Of a DNA stretch of 24,526 bases, positions 20,568 to 24,526 are shown piece after piece (within the stretch, counting starts at the first letter, position 1; the number at the start of each line of letters is the position of its first letter). A program made the translations under genes and the position numbers. Below the pieces are notes generated by a model. It was not told the origin of the DNA and did no database searches. It saw only the letters and a list, made by a program, of their open reading frames with translations. The stretch spans positions 5,001 through 29,526 of the forward strand of contig JAHBMJ010005877.1 in the NCBI GenBank assembly GCA_018398765.1. The letters are read 5' to 3'. The stretch comes from Chromera velia. Taxonomy: Eukaryota > Sar > Chromeraceae.

Positions 20568-21539
20568 AGCTTTTTTCTGGCTTTCTGCCTGAGTACGTGC
20601 CCTTCTGCCTCATTTTGGGTATTCACTCCTTTTTCGTTCTGTGATAAACTGTTGCCCCGTTATGATTCGAAAGGAGAAGGAAGAAGCGGGGCAGGGTAAT
20701 AACCAGAAGGGAGAGCATAGCGAACCCGTCTGACAGGACAGATCAGGGGTTGTGTACGTATGAATGGTGCCCTGGCTCCTGCCATCTAGCACTCAAGTGA
20801 TGCCCTTGACTCTCAGAGCAAATGAGCTCGGCTTTCATTCTTCCTCTTTCTTTCTCTTATGCTCTTCCAATCTTTGTCGGCCCTACTCTTCTTTGGCTTT
20901 GAATCGTTTTCTACGCGTCTTTCTCCCTTCCCGCACGCTTGCCGGTACTGGAAGAACTGTACTACATGTGCCACAAGCTCCACATGCAGTATGACGAAAC
21001 TCTTTAGAGTGCTTTGGCCTTGCGGAAGGATTTAATCAGTCGGCTGGCTACCGTGTGTGACACTGTGACTCTCTATCTGTCTGTCTGTCAGCGTGAAAGA
21101 AAAGAAGAAAAACAATAAAGTCTGTCAGCTATTGCCTGAGACGGGCTTCTTTTTGGAAACAGCATCTGCAGCTAAGTATAATAGAGATCTTGAAAATGCA
21201 GTTCTCTCCAATAATCCTGGCGAGTGCTATATCAGAAACAAACTATATGACGCTTGTAATGTTTGTGCAGGCCGGCGTGATTTCCATTGCAATTGACACC
21301 AGTGGCCTCGTAGAGTTTCTTTTTACTGATAGAATAAGAGGCTCCAATGTTATTTCGGAGTTTCTTGACGAGAATGATGATGTGGCCCAAAAGATTAGGA
21401 AGTACTCTGCTTTATTTTTTCTCTGTATGCATATGAAAGTAAGTGATGTCCCTCAAAGGGTGAGGAGGTACTCTACTCTATGTGGTTTGTGCCGTTTAAC
21501 ATTTTCTTTCTCTCCCTCCTTTGTGTGATATGTATGTGT

Positions 21540-21651
<112 letters not shown>

Positions 21652-21917
21652 TCGTCTAAGACTTTCTGCCTCTGGGGGCTTTCTTCTCTTTTGAAAACCC
21701 AGAGATTTTCAAACCTCTATTGAGTCGGTTAATCATATAATCACTGCAGGGTTTCCTTGGAAACATGAAGTTACACACCGGAGAATGCAATGTAGTAAGC
21801 TGTTGCCTGGTTGTTTCAGCAGACGGCCGTTCTCCGCTCAAATCAGCAGCAGCAGCCGGAGGAGGGAGTAGAGGTCCAAGGGGGAGCCAAAGAGTTCCTA
21901 ATTAGCTTCAACACTGA

Positions 21918-22655
21918 GCGGATATAGGCTGTCAGTGCTTCAGACAATTTGTTGTCTTTGTAATCAAAAGAAGAAGAATATTGACACTTGATCTTTTTAC
22001 TATGACACAGCATGTAATTGTTGTAACTTGGGTATCACAATCGTATCATGCAAATACATAGAACATGTTTTAATTATTTTATTATTATTATATTAATATA
22101 AGATTTCATTATTATTATCGTGCATCATCGTCATAGCTAATTTAAAGTTACGTAAAGATATGCAGTGGCTTTATTTTCTTACCGTTTCTTTTTAGCACTC
22201 CTTACTGTTAAAATACTTTATAACATCTTTCATTAATTCTATAAAACTACAGATAGGAGCGGTTGTGACTAGAGTCTTCACTGACTTGTCAGCTAAGCAG
22301 AGGCGTGTTCTTAGTAGAAAAAGACACTGACAGCGATTAAAACAGCGAGGAGAATGATTTTTACTCCAAAAAGAGGAATGGTCAAGCAAAAAACATGAGT
22401 GTCTTAAAATGTTTTATGAACAACCTCAAAGGTGTGTACCTTAACTTTAATGCTAATATGATTTTCTGATTTCTACAATCTATTCGAAATATTCCATCAC
22501 CTCCACAATCTGCCGACGCTGCCGTACGGTTCCTTAGAAAAAATTAGAAAAACTGTTGCACTTTTAGTGGAAAGTCGCGCACTTGAGTAAAAGAGCCGAA
22601 GTTTCTTACTGCCACTAGCTGCATGTAACTGCATGCATGAACCGACCGGCTCTGC
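21918..22655. other. AT-rich intergenic region
   Basis: No coding exon supported. A strongly AT-rich block with ATT/TTA repeats spans about 22066-22120. It separates the stop-interrupted gene from the promoter of the RING gene. Confidence 0.6.
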
Positions 22656-22694
22656 CAGACTTATACTTCCGCGCGCGCAAAGCGCGCGATCTGA
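22656..22694 (+). promoter_or_regulatory. GC-palindrome element, copy 2
   Basis: Same order as copy 1: CAGACTT, ACTTCCGC, a GCGCGC core with an AA loop, GATCTGA, then AT-rich DNA. It ends about 240 bp before the RING gene start codon at 22936. The loop and spacers differ from copy 1 while the arms and flanks are kept, as expected of a constrained hairpin or a dimeric factor site. Confidence 0.55.
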
Positions 22695-22935
22695 CTTGTA
22701 ATTATTAATACACATCGATATCATATAAGACGTACTTAGTGCTGACGTACTCCGACAAACCCATGTATATGGATGGGATTGAAGAAGGGTAGCTTGATAC
22801 ACACCTTCCTCCGAAGACGGAAATGCGAGACCTCCTTTTTCTTCTTGCGCGCTCCCGGTTCAAATTCTCTGTAGCAGTAGTGACAGCCAACTTCTGAAGT
22901 CTGCAGTCTCTTTTCCCCGGTCTAGCTACCCACCG

Positions 22936-24160
22936 ATGTCGTCTTCTGTACAAGCCTCGGAGAGGGTGGAACGGCTGCTTCCGTCTGACGGTATTGTGGA
23001 TCGGTCTGCACCAAGTGAGGGAGATGCTACTCAAGACCCCCCCCCAGATCCTGAAAGAGCAGAAAGAGGCCCCACCACCCCTCCTTCCGGAAGACAGTCA
23101 GAGGCAGGGAGTGGTTCTTCTCGTCCCTCTACCGGCTCTTCTCTCAACAGCGCCTTCGTATACCGACCCCATGTCGAGAGGGAGAGGGCCAGAGCCGTCC
23201 CTGTGCGCAGACAGTCGCGGCTCGTCCCCATCGTTCGCATTCTCGGGTCAGCCATGCATGCCTCGATCTTCGTTTGGCGTTGGAGAACATTTCTATGGAT
23301 GTCTGATATGAGAACAAGCTTGTCGATGTATAGTGCAGCACTGTCAGCTCATGCATGCGACGCGATTGCGCAGACTGAAATTAGTGACCAGTTAATTCTC
23401 TTTGCAAGCCTATACATATGATTTTGTCTGCATGCATGTATGCACATTTTCCTTTCGACGAAAACTTCTGATTGCATGCAGAGAGCTGCTTGCCGAGAGG
23501 ACCATGGGTGTCTTTCTGATCACAGTGATCCTTCTGAACTTGGGCATCGCCGCCTGGGCCATTCAGGTGACAGTCACGCGCAAACACTGCAGAGCCCCTC
23601 TTGTCGAGTGGGTCCTCCTGACGGGGCTCCTCTGGTTTCTTCATGTTCTCACACTCACCTACGAGGCATGGGAGAGACGGTATTACGGCACCCGGATGCG
23701 GAGATGTCCTCTGAGTCGCGTGACTGTTTTGCTGATCATCATCTGGGGGGGCACCGGGTTCGTGTTTGAGTATCAGTTGCCTCCGTTGCCTGAAGGGAAG
23801 ATGAGTGCGGAGGAGAAAGTGATTGCAGAAGCGAAGGCATCGGAAGCCTGCTCGAAGGAGATCCGAATTCTCTCCAAGCTGGTCCTTGAAGGGCAGACCC
23901 GGGTCTTTCTGCTTTTTTTACTCGCCGAGCTAATTGTCAGGCTTGTGTTTGCAAGTGCGCAACTTTTGACAGCAGGAAACGGACGGTGGTATACCCATAG
24001 GGCGTCCTCGACAGATGACGGCACGGCGGGGGGGGCGGAGAGGCTGGTAGTGCAGCCTTTGTGGGAAGGGACGTTTGGAGAGTTGAAGAGGGAGATCGAG
24101 AGTGCGCAGGGAGAAGAAGCAGGGAGGGACATGGTAACCTCGTGCCCGATCTGTTTTGAG
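22936..24160 (+). CDS. multi-pass membrane RING E3 ubiquitin ligase, 3'-partial
   Basis: Exon 1 runs from ATG 22936 to 23327 (GTATAG donor) or 23246 (GTCAGC donor); both leave two bases. Exon 2 is 23482-24160, after a GCATGCAG acceptor, and ends at a GTGGGT donor. The N-terminal half is a Pro/Ser/Arg-rich cytosolic-type tail. Exon 2 then encodes four predicted membrane helices (starting GVFLITVILLNLG, VEWVLLTGLLWF, VTVLLIIIWGGTG, FLLFLLAELIVR), with a Lys/Glu-rich loop between the third and fourth. It ends with SCPICFE, the first CX2C of a RING finger; the other zinc ligands must lie in exons beyond the window. Helices followed by a C-terminal RING is the plan of ER or endomembrane E3 ligases, which pass ubiquitin from an E2 to membrane or lumenal client proteins. 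The ATG is the first in the open exon. The exact family is not recognised. Confidence 0.7.
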
Positions 24161-24406
24161 GTGGGTACTCGCACATGTGCATGTATTCACATATTGATGT
24201 CACTCTTCGTCTGCACTCTGCTTTACAGTCATGACCACTTCTCGAAGGCACAATCCAGAGCCGAAGGGCCAAACGCAGACGTGAAGCGATGATGGAGAGA
24301 GCAAAAAGCGAATGGAAAACAGGAGCAAAACTGAATGCGGCTTTTTCTTCCTGCATGCGTCGGTCGATTCGCAGTCCTCCTCGTCGGAGGTGTCCTTCTT
24401 TAACCT

Positions 24407-24437
<31 letters not shown>

Positions 24438-24439
24438 AG

Positions 24440-24476
<37 letters not shown>

Positions 24477-24526
24477 GGTAGGTAGGTAGGTGTGCGTGTG
24501 CGTGTGCGTGTGCGTGTGCGTGTGTG
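24161..24526 (+). other. intron of the RING gene with (TG)n and (GGTA)n
   Basis: Begins with the GTGGGT donor. From about 24405 to the end it is TG repeat interrupted by GTAGG and a (GGTA)n run. No RING continuation (Cys/His pattern) follows the acceptor-like TTTACAG near 24228, so the next exon is probably outside the window. Confidence 0.6.

Noticed and set aside
21093-21296. Alternative frame over exon 7 (KYNRDLENAVLS)
   Set aside because: It ends in a stop inside the exon and does not join flanking exons in phase, whereas the chosen frame is open from acceptor to a GTAAGT donor.

Overview
This is eukaryotic nuclear DNA from an intron-rich protist. Coding is split into short exons joined by GT-AG introns of about 150-800 nt, most introns end in GCAG, and microsatellites ((CT)n, (TG)n, (GAAA)n, (GTCA)n, a run of 30 C) are everywhere. 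There is no bacterial-style gene packing. Composition, low-complexity Gln/Gly/Pro proteins and splice style remind me of a chromerid alveolate such as Chromera velia, but that is an impression from reading, not a match I could test.

Layout, left to right. (1) Positions 428-3893, plus strand: a three-exon gene for a large low-complexity protein of unknown function. (2) Positions about 4617-7976, minus strand: a 5'-truncated LINE-type retrotransposon carrying the end of an endonuclease domain, a full reverse transcriptase and a C-terminal CCHC motif. It sits between the 3' ends of two convergent genes. (3) Positions 8464-15215, minus strand: a gene I could assemble from 12 phase-consistent exons (653 codons including the stop). 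It has an ELM2 domain and the probable start of a SANT domain, the layout of chromatin co-repressors of the MIER/CoREST/MTA type. (4) Positions about 15908-21917, plus strand: an AT-richer stretch with eight phase-compatible exons of an unrecognised gene (17504-21905), plus doubtful 5' exons; its reading frame is crossed by stop codons. (5) Positions 22936 to beyond 24160, plus strand: the 5' part of a membrane RING ubiquitin ligase with four predicted membrane helices; the first RING cysteine pair is encoded just before an intron that leaves the window.

Most unusual: the LINE frame runs about 1,030 codons with no frameshift and no TGA, yet is crossed by nine TAG/TAA codons before it meets a TGA. 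The unrecognised gene also has TAG inside a clearly coding exon. Neighbouring genes hold roughly a hundred Gln codons, all CAA/CAG, so a genome-wide UAR=Gln code is unlikely. A mutation process that turns CpA into TpA (RIP-like), a mobile element adapted to another code, or stop suppression are the alternatives. Second, a GC-palindrome element with matching flanks lies about 240-275 bp upstream of both plus-strand start codons on the right side. Third, two donor sites of the ELM2 gene consist of tandem GTCA repeats, giving overlapping donors in different phases.
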